DNA from: Thermoplasmatales archaeon
Lineage (GTDB): Archaea > Thermoplasmatota > E2 > UBA202 > JdFR-43
NCBI GenBank assembly: GCA_014361245.1
Contig: JACIWB010000010.1
Location: 1-39,324, forward strand
DNA length: 39,324 nucleotides
Direction: 5' to 3'
The notes below the pieces were generated by a model that saw only the letters and a list, made by a program, of their open reading frames with translations, was not told the origin of the DNA and made no database searches. Below are positions 33,323 through 39,324 of this stretch, in pieces (position 1 is the stretch's first letter; the number at the start of each line of letters is the position of its first letter). The position numbers and the translations under genes are program-made.

Positions 33323-33707
33323 TTTGCCCCCTCCTTTATTTTTCTTGCAATTATTTCCTTTGCTTTTTCAATTTCATTTTTATCAATCACATTTTCTAAA
33401 CTCTTTTCTTCATATAAAGATTTCTTTTTCATTCCTATGTCTCTAGTAAGCACAATACTCTCCACCTTATAGCCAGCTTTTTCCAATATTTTCTTTGCAC
33501 ATTCCATAGGACAACCATCAACAGTAATTATCTTTACTGATGCATCATTTTTCCCTTCACACTTTCCACATTATTTGGAATTGCAGCAAGGCATCCAATG
33601 CATATTTTTTCTCCTTCTTGCTTGATTGCCTCCATGCTGGCTATTGCCGTTGCTATTCCAGTGTTTGAAAATCCTCCAAAGCATGCATAGATTATTTTAC
33701 CCTTCAT
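33319..33707 (-). pseudogene. DGC-domain putative zinc-binding protein, frameshifted
   Basis: Starting from ATG 33707, the frame MKGKIIYACFGGFSNTGIAT continues through CIGCLAAIPNNVESVKGK, then stops at 33534. The downstream part (VDGCPMECAKKILEKAGYK onward, to 33319) is intact in another frame. Adding one A to the A5 run at 33548-33552 joins them into a complete DGC protein of about 129 residues with the DGC-x3-C motif. The GAGGTGA site before the start is good. Either this is a real one-base loss, a sequencing error, or a slip-prone run. DGC proteins are found with metal and redox genes, as here. Confidence 0.8.
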
Positions 33708-33710
33708 TTT

Positions 33711-34224
33711 TCACCTCTTCATTAATTTTATTGCTTCTTCTATTGTATCGAACCTATTATAAGGAATTCCAATCATTGCCTCATCATCCTTTAAGTCAGA
33801 TGCCTCTCTGCATCCATAGCATCCAAAAGAAGCATTTGTTTTTCCATAGAGATATACATATGCTATTACATCAACGCAACATGCCTGAATTACAGAAGTA
33901 GAGAGGCTATTGTGCTCCTCGCGATATATATCTGCAAGCAGGCTCAAAATCTGCTTTTTCCAGAGGCATTGCTAAAACTGCTCTGAATTGCTCTTTTAAT
34001 CTTGGATTTCTTCCATTGTTTTTCTACCCGCTTCTTCACTGAGAAATAAGCCAAGATTGCAGAGCATTTTTCCAGATGAAATTTTCTCTGGTAAGGGAGC
34101 AAAGTTAAAAAAGTGGTATTTCCATGTTTTGCTTCCATAAGCATCTGGCATGCCCTCATTGATTTTTTGCGAATTTTTTGAATTTTATCGCTGTTGGGCT
34201 ATATCTCAAGCCTTCTTTCATCAT
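33711..34224 (-). pseudogene. DUF169-family protein, decayed by several frameshifts
   Basis: Pieces of one DUF169-like protein lie in order but in changing frames: MMKEGLRYSPTAIKF (from 34224, stop at 34156), RACQMLMEAKHGNTTFLT, NFAPLPEKISSGKMLCNLGL, RLKEQFRAVLAMPLEKADF, and finally VIQACCVDVIAYVYLYG with SFGCYGCREA to the end at 33711. At least four frame changes are needed to join them. The intact start (overlapping the thioredoxin-like gene's stop) and the recognisable C-terminal Cys motifs show it was once a normal operon member. It now looks non-functional. Confidence 0.75.
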
Positions 34225-34451
34225 CCTATCATTTCCTTTATTTCCTCCTTACTTGGTATCCTTCCCGCTACCTTTATTTTTCCATCTATTGCAAGTGCAG
34301 GCGTTGCTATTACTCCACGATTTATTATTTCTCCAATATCCTCAATCTTTACAATTTCTATGTCTCTTCCTATTTCTTCAACTGCTTCCCTCACCCTTTT
34401 TTCAAGCGCTTTGCACTTCGCACAACCAGTGCCGAATATCTCAATCTTCAT
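34221..34451 (-). CDS. Mini-thioredoxin/glutaredoxin-like protein
   Basis: A 76-residue thioredoxin-fold protein with active site GTGCAKCKALE (C10-x2-C13) near the N-terminus and the cis-Pro loop GVIATPALAIDG. It matches the small redox-active disulfide proteins often linked to ArsP-type permeases. It probably handles thiol exchange or reduction for metalloid or sulfur chemistry. It overlaps the ArsR gene by 4 nt and is followed by the DUF169 remnant with a 4-nt overlap. Confidence 0.9.
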   Translation of the reverse strand: MKIEIFGTGCAKCKALEKRVREAVEEIGRDIEIVKIEDIGEIINRGVIATPALAIDGKIKVAGRIPSKEEIKEMIG

Positions 34452-34804
34452 TTTATCACCTCCTTAATTTTTTCAATCAATTTAAGCAACTTTTTCCCTT
34501 TTTCTGTCAAGAAATAGACAGTGTAATTTCCGATATTTTTTGATTTAATAATTCCATCTTTTTTCAACCTCGAAATATGATATGAGCATTTTGAATAAGG
34601 GCAATTAATCAGCTGAGCAAGCATGCAAACACACATTCTCTGAATGCCTAAAGCATAAATTATTTTCAGCCTTTTTTCATCAGCTATTGTTTTTATAAAA
34701 TCAGCAAATTCTTTATCAATTTTCCTCTCAACCATCGAAACTATTTTTTCAAATCCGCCCTTTTCAGCAACTTCTTTCCTTATTCCTTCTGGAATTTCAA
34801 TCAA
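34448..34804 (-). CDS. ArsR-family metalloregulator with CVC motif
   Basis: A 118-residue winged-helix repressor. LKIIYALGIQRMCVCMLAQL includes C58 and C60, the ELCVCDL-type metalloid site of ArsR. Other Cys (C68, C73) flank the recognition helix CPYSKCSYHISRLKKDGIIK. The wing is NIGNYTVYFLTEKG. It should sense As(III), Sb(III) or a related thiophilic metal and control the operon. It overlaps the permease by 4 nt and the thioredoxin-like gene by 4 nt. Confidence 0.9.
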   Translation of the reverse strand: MIEIPEGIRKEVAEKGGFEKIVSMVERKIDKEFADFIKTIADEKRLKIIYALGIQRMCVCMLAQLINCPYSKCSYHISRLKKDGIIKSKNIGNYTVYFLTEKGKKLLKLIEKIKEVIK

Positions 34805-35877
34805 GCAATCACCCCGAAAAGATATCCTATTAAAGTAGAAAAAACCACAACAAGAGAAATATAAACAGCGGTCTTTTTTACCCCCATAATGCGAGAAAGC
34901 ACAACCATATTCGGCAGGCTTACAGAGGGGCCAGCAAGCAGCAGAGCCAGAGCAGGCCCGCCGCCCATGATTCCAGCATGATAGCCAAATAAATCATTCA
35001 CAATTGGAACTTCAAGAAGTGTTGGCATATAAAGTAAAGCTCCTATTATTGAGGCGATAAAGCAACTTGATAGGCTATTCCCTCCTATATAATTTTTTGC
35101 AAGAACACCAACCGCTCTATCTGGTTCCTCTCCAGTATACTGGGAAGCAATTCCCCCTATTACCCCAACTAAGAATACACCAGCAATTAAAACAGGAAAA
35201 ATTTTTTTGGCAAGCCACCATGTTTCATGTCCCCAATTTTTAACCTCTTCTCTTTCATAGTAAAAAATAAGGGCATAGGAAATTAAAATTGTAAGCAGGT
35301 ATATTACGGGGAATTTTATATTCCAGCTAATTGGAGATGTTGCTACAATCAAAATTAGAATAAGGGAAACAAAAACAAAGATTTTGTCCCACCTTTTCTT
35401 TTCTTTCTTCTTATATTCAAATTGATTATTCAAATTTTCTTCGTCATGCTTTCTGAAAATCAGCGCCATAACAAGCCCGATTAATATTGCCATTAAAACC
35501 GCAAATACAGCTCTGGCAATACCTATCTTAAATCCGAGAACACGGGCAGTCAAAACTATTGCAAGCACATTTATGGCTGGGCCGGAGTAAAGAAAAGCGG
35601 TTGCTGGGCCTATCCCGCCGCCCCGCTTGTATATTCCTGAAAAAATTGGCAGGATTGTACAGCTGCAAACAGCGAGTATTGCTCCAGAGACGGAAGCGAT
35701 GGAATATGATATATACTTTTTTGTTTTAACGCCAAAATATCTTAAAATGCTTTCTTTTGATATAAAGGCAGAAATTGCTCCAGCAATGAAAAAAGCGGGA
35801 ATAAGGCAGGTTAATACATGCTCTGAAAGATAGCTTGCAACTGCATTTATCCCAGCTTTCAATATTTCATATATCAT
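34801..35877 (-). CDS. ArsP-type permease (PF03773-like)
   Basis: A 358-residue permease with about ten helices in two halves. The diagnostic stretch is AVCSCTILPIFSGIYKRGGG followed by GPATAFLYSGPAIN; the second half has LLYMPTLLEVPIVNDLF and GGGPALALLLAGPSVSLPN. The family includes organoarsenical/metalloid efflux permeases. It is the first gene in the minus-strand block, and the CVC-type ArsR next door supports metalloid efflux. The 100-nt gap upstream is shared with lysS. Confidence 0.9.
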   Translation of the reverse strand: MIYEILKAGINAVASYLSEHVLTCLIPAFFIAGAISAFISKESILRYFGVKTKKYISYSIASVSGAILAVCSCTILPIFSGIYKRGGGIGPATAFLYSGPAINVLAIVLTARVLGFKIGIARAVFAVLMAILIGLVMALIFRKHDEENLNNQFEYKKKEKKRWDKIFVFVSLILILIVATSPISWNIKFPVIYLLTILISYALIFYYEREEVKNWGHETWWLAKKIFPVLIAGVFLVGVIGGIASQYTGEEPDRAVGVLAKNYIGGNSLSSCFIASIIGALLYMPTLLEVPIVNDLFGYHAGIMGGGPALALLLAGPSVSLPNMVVLSRIMGVKKTAVYISLVVVFSTLIGYLFGVIA

Positions 35878-35977
35878 ATTATTTCAATTTTTTTTGAAAT
35901 AGCATAGATAGTAAATATATAAATTTTATCATTTTTTGATTTCCCCAAAAAATATATACTTTCTATTTTATCCTTTT
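35878..35977. promoter_or_regulatory. Divergent promoters, metalloid operon and lysS
   Basis: The plus-strand ATATATA box at 35952-35958 lies 26 nt before the GTG at 35978 and supports a leaderless lysS mRNA. AT-rich sequence next to 35877 (TAAATATATAAA-like) can serve the permease gene on the minus strand. No clear ArsR operator palindrome was identified. Confidence 0.5.
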
Positions 35978-37513
35978 GTGCACTGGGCGGATGTGATTGC
36001 TGAAAAACTTTATGAGCAAAAAAGAAAGCATATTTTAGCTACTGCTATAACTCCTTCTGGCCCAATTCATGTTGGAAATTTAAGAGAAGTGATGACTACT
36101 GAAGCAGTTTATAGGGCATTGAAGGAAAAGGGGGGAGATGGAGAGCTTATATATATAGGAGATACATTTGACCCTTTAAGAAAGGTTTATCCTTTTTTGC
36201 CATCAAGTTATGAGAAATATGTAGGGATGCCAGTAGCAGATATACCATGCCCTTGCAATGAACATGAAAGCTATGCACATCATTTTCTTGAACCATTTCT
36301 TGAAAGCATAGAAAAGTTGGGTATAAAGCCAAAAATATACTATGCACATGAGCTTTACAAAAAAGGAGTTTATAATGATGCAATAAAAACATCTCTGGAA
36401 AATGCGGAAAGAATAAGAGGTATTTTATCAAGCGTTTCTGGAAGAGATCTGCCAACATCTTGGGCACCCATAAATATAAAATGCGAAAAATGTGGAAAAT
36501 TAATGGGGGAGATGGAGTCGTATGATTACCCTATCGTAAGTTATAAATGCAAATATTGTGGGAATGTAGGAGATTTAGATATAAGAGAGGGTGGAACTGC
36601 AAAACTTCCATGGAGAATTGATTGGCCAGCAAGATGGAAAATTTTCGGTGTAACCTTCGAGGCATTTGGAAAAGACCATGCCGCAGCTGGAAGCTCATGG
36701 GATACTGGAAAGTTAATCTCGAAGGAAATTTTTGGTTATGAGCCGCCGATGCCACTGGTATATGAATTCATAAATTTAAAAGGTAGGGGGGCGATGCACG
36801 GCTCCACTGGCGTTGCTATATCTGCCGAAGAGGTTTTGAGAATTATGCCTCCAGAAGCTATTCGTTTCCTCTTTATGAAATATGAGCCATCCCGCCATAT
36901 AGATTTTGATGCAACATATGGAATAATAAATCTTATGGATGAATATGATAAATATGAGAAAGCATATTTTGAAGGAGAGGGTGAACTTAAAGAATTTAAG
37001 AGAGTATATGAGCTATCTCAGCCTTTTGAAGTTGCAAAAAGGAGGCCAATTTCAATACCGTATCTACATCTCGCAATTGTTGCACAGATAGGAAAAAATT
37101 TTGATGAAGTTGTTGAAATTCTTAAAAGGAAGAATGATTTGCAGGAATTTGATTTAGAAAGATTGAAAGAAAGATATGAAAAAATAAAATACTGGCTCGG
37201 CAGATATGCTCCAGAGGAGATAAAATTTGAATTGAGAAGGGATTTCCCGGATTTGGATCTAGGCAATGAGGACAAAAAATTTTTGGAAATTTTGATGAAA
37301 AATTTTGAAGCAATAGAATGGGATGCTGAAAAAATACATTCAACAATTCATGAAACAGCAAAAAATAATAATTTCCCTGCAAAAAGAGCATTCGAACTAA
37401 TATATTTAATAAGTCTTGCAAAAACAAAGGGACCAAGGGCAGGCTATTTTCTTCAATCTCTTGGAAAGGATTTCATAGTTAAAAGGATAAAAAATTACTT
37501 AAATAGGGCATAG
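35978..37513 (+). CDS. lysS: Class I lysyl-tRNA synthetase
   Basis: A 511-residue class I LysRS. The HIGH-type motif is PSGPIHVGN, and the Cys pairs CEKCGK and CKYCGN form a zinc site. WDTGKLISKEIFGYEPP and FEAFGKDHAAAGSSWD are family motifs. The KMSKS-equivalent is GRGAMHGSTG, where the leading Lys is Ala. The start at GTG 35978 ((M)HWADVIAEKL) is preferred over ATG 35936 because homologues begin HWAD and the TATA box lies 26 nt upstream. It replaces the class II enzyme in many archaea. Its 3' end overlaps the convergent JAMM gene by 19 nt. Confidence 0.93.
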   Translation: MHWADVIAEKLYEQKRKHILATAITPSGPIHVGNLREVMTTEAVYRALKEKGGDGELIYIGDTFDPLRKVYPFLPSSYEKYVGMPVADIPCPCNEHESYAHHFLEPFLESIEKLGIKPKIYYAHELYKKGVYNDAIKTSLENAERIRGILSSVSGRDLPTSWAPINIKCEKCGKLMGEMESYDYPIVSYKCKYCGNVGDLDIREGGTAKLPWRIDWPARWKIFGVTFEAFGKDHAAAGSSWDTGKLISKEIFGYEPPMPLVYEFINLKGRGAMHGSTGVAISAEEVLRIMPPEAIRFLFMKYEPSRHIDFDATYGIINLMDEYDKYEKAYFEGEGELKEFKRVYELSQPFEVAKRRPISIPYLHLAIVAQIGKNFDEVVEILKRKNDLQEFDLERLKERYEKIKYWLGRYAPEEIKFELRRDFPDLDLGNEDKKFLEILMKNFEAIEWDAEKIHSTIHETAKNNNFPAKRAFELIYLISLAKTKGPRAGYFLQSLGKDFIVKRIKNYLNRA

Positions 37514-38124
37514 GGTATCTCAAAACATTCTCCATTTATTAAGCGAAACACTCTTGCTTCCTTGTTTAATGGATCAATAACCAGCGAGACATGAAATTTT
37601 TTGTTAAAATAATTTTTTTGTGTTTCCAAATCAACGCCTGACATAAAGGATGAATAACCTGGATGGGAATGATACCATCCAACTATTATATAATCATACT
37701 CTATCTCATCAAGTTTATCAAAAATTTTTTCAAATGCATTTCTTTTGAATTTTACATGAAATGAAGAAGAGTCAAGTTCTGCTGTTATTATGTTAAATGC
37801 AATAGTATATTCCTTTTCCCAGTAAAAAACATCTCCTATTATGAATCCCATTGCTTCTTTTCCTTCTTCAGCCATTTCATATGAATGCAAAATCATTTTT
37901 TCAAATGCATCCTTTTTTATGTAAAAATTTAGCCCATCCATGAATGGATAGTCAGCAAATCTTTCAAAATTACCAGTTTTCATTTCCTTCAAATTTTTTT
38001 CTTTATATACCTCCTCAATTAATTTCCTTATATCATCTTTTGGATAATAAAATATTATTTGCTCGGGCGGCGGCACAAGCCTTCTTTCCTTTTTTTCCTC
38101 TCTTTCTATCTTAACCATCTTCAT
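37495..38124 (-). CDS. JAMM/MPN+ metalloprotease (deubiquitinase-like)
   Basis: A 209-residue JAMM protease. The zinc site is complete: E90 (in GKEAMGFIIGD), H152-x-H154 and D165 in HSHPGYSSFMSGVD, with S162 of the motif. An extra N-terminal region of about 60 residues (PPPEQIIFYYPKDDIRKLIE) may bind partners. JAMM enzymes in Ubl operons trim the Ubl precursor and remove it from targets. It is third in the Ubl-E2-JAMM operon and overlaps the E2 gene by 14 nt. The GG-containing Ubl encoded first is the likely substrate. Confidence 0.93.
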   Translation of the reverse strand: MKMVKIEREEKKERRLVPPPEQIIFYYPKDDIRKLIEEVYKEKNLKEMKTGNFERFADYPFMDGLNFYIKKDAFEKMILHSYEMAEEGKEAMGFIIGDVFYWEKEYTIAFNIITAELDSSSFHVKFKRNAFEKIFDKLDEIEYDYIIVGWYHSHPGYSSFMSGVDLETQKNYFNKKFHVSLVIDPLNKEARVFRLINGECFEIPYALFK

Positions 38125-38617
38125 CTATTATTTTTGGCCTGCTTCTCATCTGCTGTGGAACAAATGGATTTTTATTGAAATATTCAGCAGCCCTTGTACA
38201 AGTATCGCTCTCAAAAGGATTTTTGGGATTTGGGTAAGAAAGCAATGTTTCAATTCCTTTTATAAAGGCAAGAAGATTTGATTTTACGGACCAGTTATCA
38301 AGCAATTTTGTGCATAAATATCCTCCTTCCTCTGGAGGCATTATATTTGGATGGAATATCTCACTTTTCCATCTCACTATCGGTGTTTGATAAGGATAGT
38401 CAGAGGTTATTATTATTTTTAATTTATGAGTATATTTTGTTAAAACCTTTCCATCGCTGAAAACTGGGCCAGGTGTATTTACAAGAGTGATATTTATTTC
38501 TATAGGAATTTTATTTAAATTTTCATCGCTTGCAATAAAATGATGCGCTGTTTTTTTTCTGCATTCACTGAGTTCATTTTTTATTCTTTTTATCAATATT
38601 TCTTTTGGGAGAGGCAT
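38111..38617 (-). CDS. E2-like ubiquitin-conjugating enzyme (UBC fold)
   Basis: A 168-residue UBC-fold protein. An N-terminal helix (EILIKRIKNELSECRKK) and strands are followed by DYPYQTPIVRWKSEIFHPNI with HPN at 89-91, the active-site Cys102 in GGYLCTKLLDNWS, and the C-terminal part LSYPNPKNPFESDTCTRAAE. Cys, HPN and the LDNWS turn match active eukaryotic and Caldiarchaeum-type E2 enzymes, so Ubl conjugation is expected. A GGGGG ribosome binding site sits a few bases before its ATG, inside the Ubl gene. It overlaps Ubl by 25 nt and JAMM by 14 nt. Confidence 0.92.
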   Translation of the reverse strand: MPLPKEILIKRIKNELSECRKKTAHHFIASDENLNKIPIEINITLVNTPGPVFSDGKVLTKYTHKLKIIITSDYPYQTPIVRWKSEIFHPNIMPPEEGGYLCTKLLDNWSVKSNLLAFIKGIETLLSYPNPKNPFESDTCTRAAEYFNKNPFVPQQMRSRPKIIDEDG

Positions 38618-38850
38618 TTTCCCCCAACTGGATCAGGTATAAGCTCAATTACATCTTCTTCCTGCAAAAGTGCTTCTTCAACAGTAAGCTCCGCTTGCAG
38701 TATTTTTTTACCTATTCTTAAAACATATGCTCCAGGATTTTTCTTCCAGTAGTTTGCGGCTTCCTCAATAATTTCTTCTATTGTATTTTCTTTATTTACA
38801 TCCATTTTTAGCTTATTTCCTGTTTCAACATCCTTAACAACTATTTTCAT
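38593..38850 (-). CDS. Ubiquitin-like beta-grasp protein with GG and 8-residue tail
   Basis: An 85-residue beta-grasp protein: MKIVVKDVETGNKLKMDVN hairpin, helix TIEEIIEEAANYWKKN, VLRIGKKILQ, the turn VEEALLQEEDVIELIPD, and Gly76-Gly77 followed by KCLSQKKY. As in ubiquitin precursors, a protease must remove the tail to expose Gly-Gly; the JAMM enzyme in the operon is suited to this. The fold is close to MoaD/ThiS in size, but context says protein modifier. It is first in the operon, with GGGGAG just before the ATG and a TTTATAAATTT box about 25-35 nt upstream. Confidence 0.88.
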   Translation of the reverse strand: MKIVVKDVETGNKLKMDVNKENTIEEIIEEAANYWKKNPGAYVLRIGKKILQAELTVEEALLQEEDVIELIPDPVGGKCLSQKKY

Positions 38851-39324
38851 TCTCCCCAGAATTAATTTTTTAAAAATTTATAAATTTTTTGCCCTTCTTG
38901 GGGTCCGTAGAACAAAAGAAAAGGAAAATGGAATTAAATAGAAAAATAGTATCTTTGCCATAACTGAGAAAATGCAAAGTTATCTCTCTTAGTATTTAAC
39001 AAAGAATATTTTTTAAAGATTAAAAAATATATTTGAAAACCATAAAGAGCAATTATTCCTATGAAGATGACTAATTTATACAAAGTAATTTAAAACAACT
39101 TCAGGAATTGGACAAAATGATTAAAGGTAAAATAGTAGAATTATTTTTATTTATTTTACAGTTCCAAAATTGATGCTGTTAACTTAACCAAAATTTTCAG
39201 TAAAAATATGCATCCCATAGAATGCATTTGGTGATAAATGCAAAGGGATGCAATTATTGAAAGAAAAATGTATCGTTATGAGAGATAAAACCAGTGGAAT
39301 TCATATATTCGTAAGGAGAAGCAG
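38851..39324. other. Gene-poor AT-rich end region
   Basis: No gene was identified over 474 nt on either strand. The first 40 nt hold the promoter of the Ubl operon (TTTATAAATTT box on the minus strand near 38874-38885). The remainder is A/T-rich with no rRNA, tRNA or CRISPR sequence that I can see, apart from a nested hairpin near 39209-39252. Confidence 0.5.
39209..39252. repeat. Nested inverted-repeat hairpin
   Basis: The outer arms TGCATCCC (39209-39216) and GGGATGCA (39245-39252) are perfectly complementary, 8 bp. Inside, TGCATTT (39223-39229) and AAATGCA (39236-39242) form a second 7-bp stem around the loop GGTGAT, with an internal loop of 6 and 2 nt. Candidates are a structured RNA, a transposon end or a transcription-factor site; nothing else in the sequence decides between them. 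Confidence 0.6.

Noticed and set aside
35936-35977. Upstream ATG for lysS
   Set aside because: The extra 14 residues are unlike homologues, and the TATA box would lie inside the coding region; GTG 35978 fits both tests.
38593-38850. Ubl as a plain MoaD/ThiS sulfur carrier
   Set aside because: MoaD and ThiS end at Gly-Gly, while this protein has an 8-residue tail and shares an operon with an E2 and a JAMM protease.
39278-39324. Open frame running off the right edge (MRDKTSGIHIFVRR)
   Set aside because: Only 15 codons are visible, with no ribosome binding site or TATA box at proper spacing; too little to call a gene.

Overview
The window is an AT-rich archaeal chromosome segment. Archaeal-type uS12, uS7 and EF-2, Hel308, a Cgi121-type KEOPS subunit, aMBF1, class I lysyl-tRNA synthetase, Hjc and FlaI/FlaJ-type secretion proteins all point to Archaea. 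The heliorhodopsin, the C25-type peptidase and the beta-helix/Ig-like surface protein suggest an uncultured Thermoplasmatota lineage; that placement is inference. Several lead genes have a TATA-like box about 26 nt before the start codon, which suggests leaderless mRNAs. Operon-internal genes often show GGTGA- or GGAGG-type ribosome binding sites.

Layout. 1-1552: edge of a transposase-like gene, an EamA permease and a stand-alone receiver protein. 1549-8083 (minus): one compact block with a type IV pilus/archaellum-type secretion ATPase, two T2SSF membrane proteins, a Roadblock protein, a RecA-like/GTPase fusion and a KaiC/FlaH-like protein. 8230-10359: a large secreted surface protein transcribed divergently. 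10356-14944: B12-binding radical SAM enzyme, Lrp-type regulator with a Cys-rich tail, Hel308, Cgi121 and tRNA-Arg. 14964-15298: a small CRISPR array without cas genes. 15493-19142: ABC-2 exporter, a flavodoxin-like gene remnant, a heliorhodopsin and a secreted esterase. 19335-22520: rps12-rps7-EF-2. 22724-24157: small secreted/membrane genes with a winged-helix regulator. 24251-27744: tRNA-Val, an E1-like/MoaD-like pair, then METTL5-aMBF1-TsaC-MetAP on the minus strand. 27814-33182: PaaK-like ligase, Hjc, C25-type peptidase, prenyl diphosphate synthase and a possible UbiA-like protein. 33185-35877 (minus): a metalloid/redox operon (ArsP-type permease, ArsR, mini-thioredoxin) that ends in two broken genes and a zinc-ribbon protein. 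35978-37513: lysS. 37495-38850 (minus): ubiquitin-like protein, E2-like enzyme and JAMM protease. 38851-39324: no gene identified, one nested hairpin.

The most exciting system is the Ubl-E2-JAMM operon at 37495-38850. It looks like a minimal ubiquitin-type conjugation and deconjugation module: an 85-residue beta-grasp protein with an internal Gly-Gly and an 8-residue tail, an E2 with HPN and an active-site Cys, and a complete JAMM protease. No E1 or RING protein is adjacent. The nearest E1-like gene is 13 kb away, paired with a MoaD-like gene. Other points of interest are the heliorhodopsin, the pilus operon carrying its own small-GTPase/Roadblock switch, and the orphan CRISPR array.
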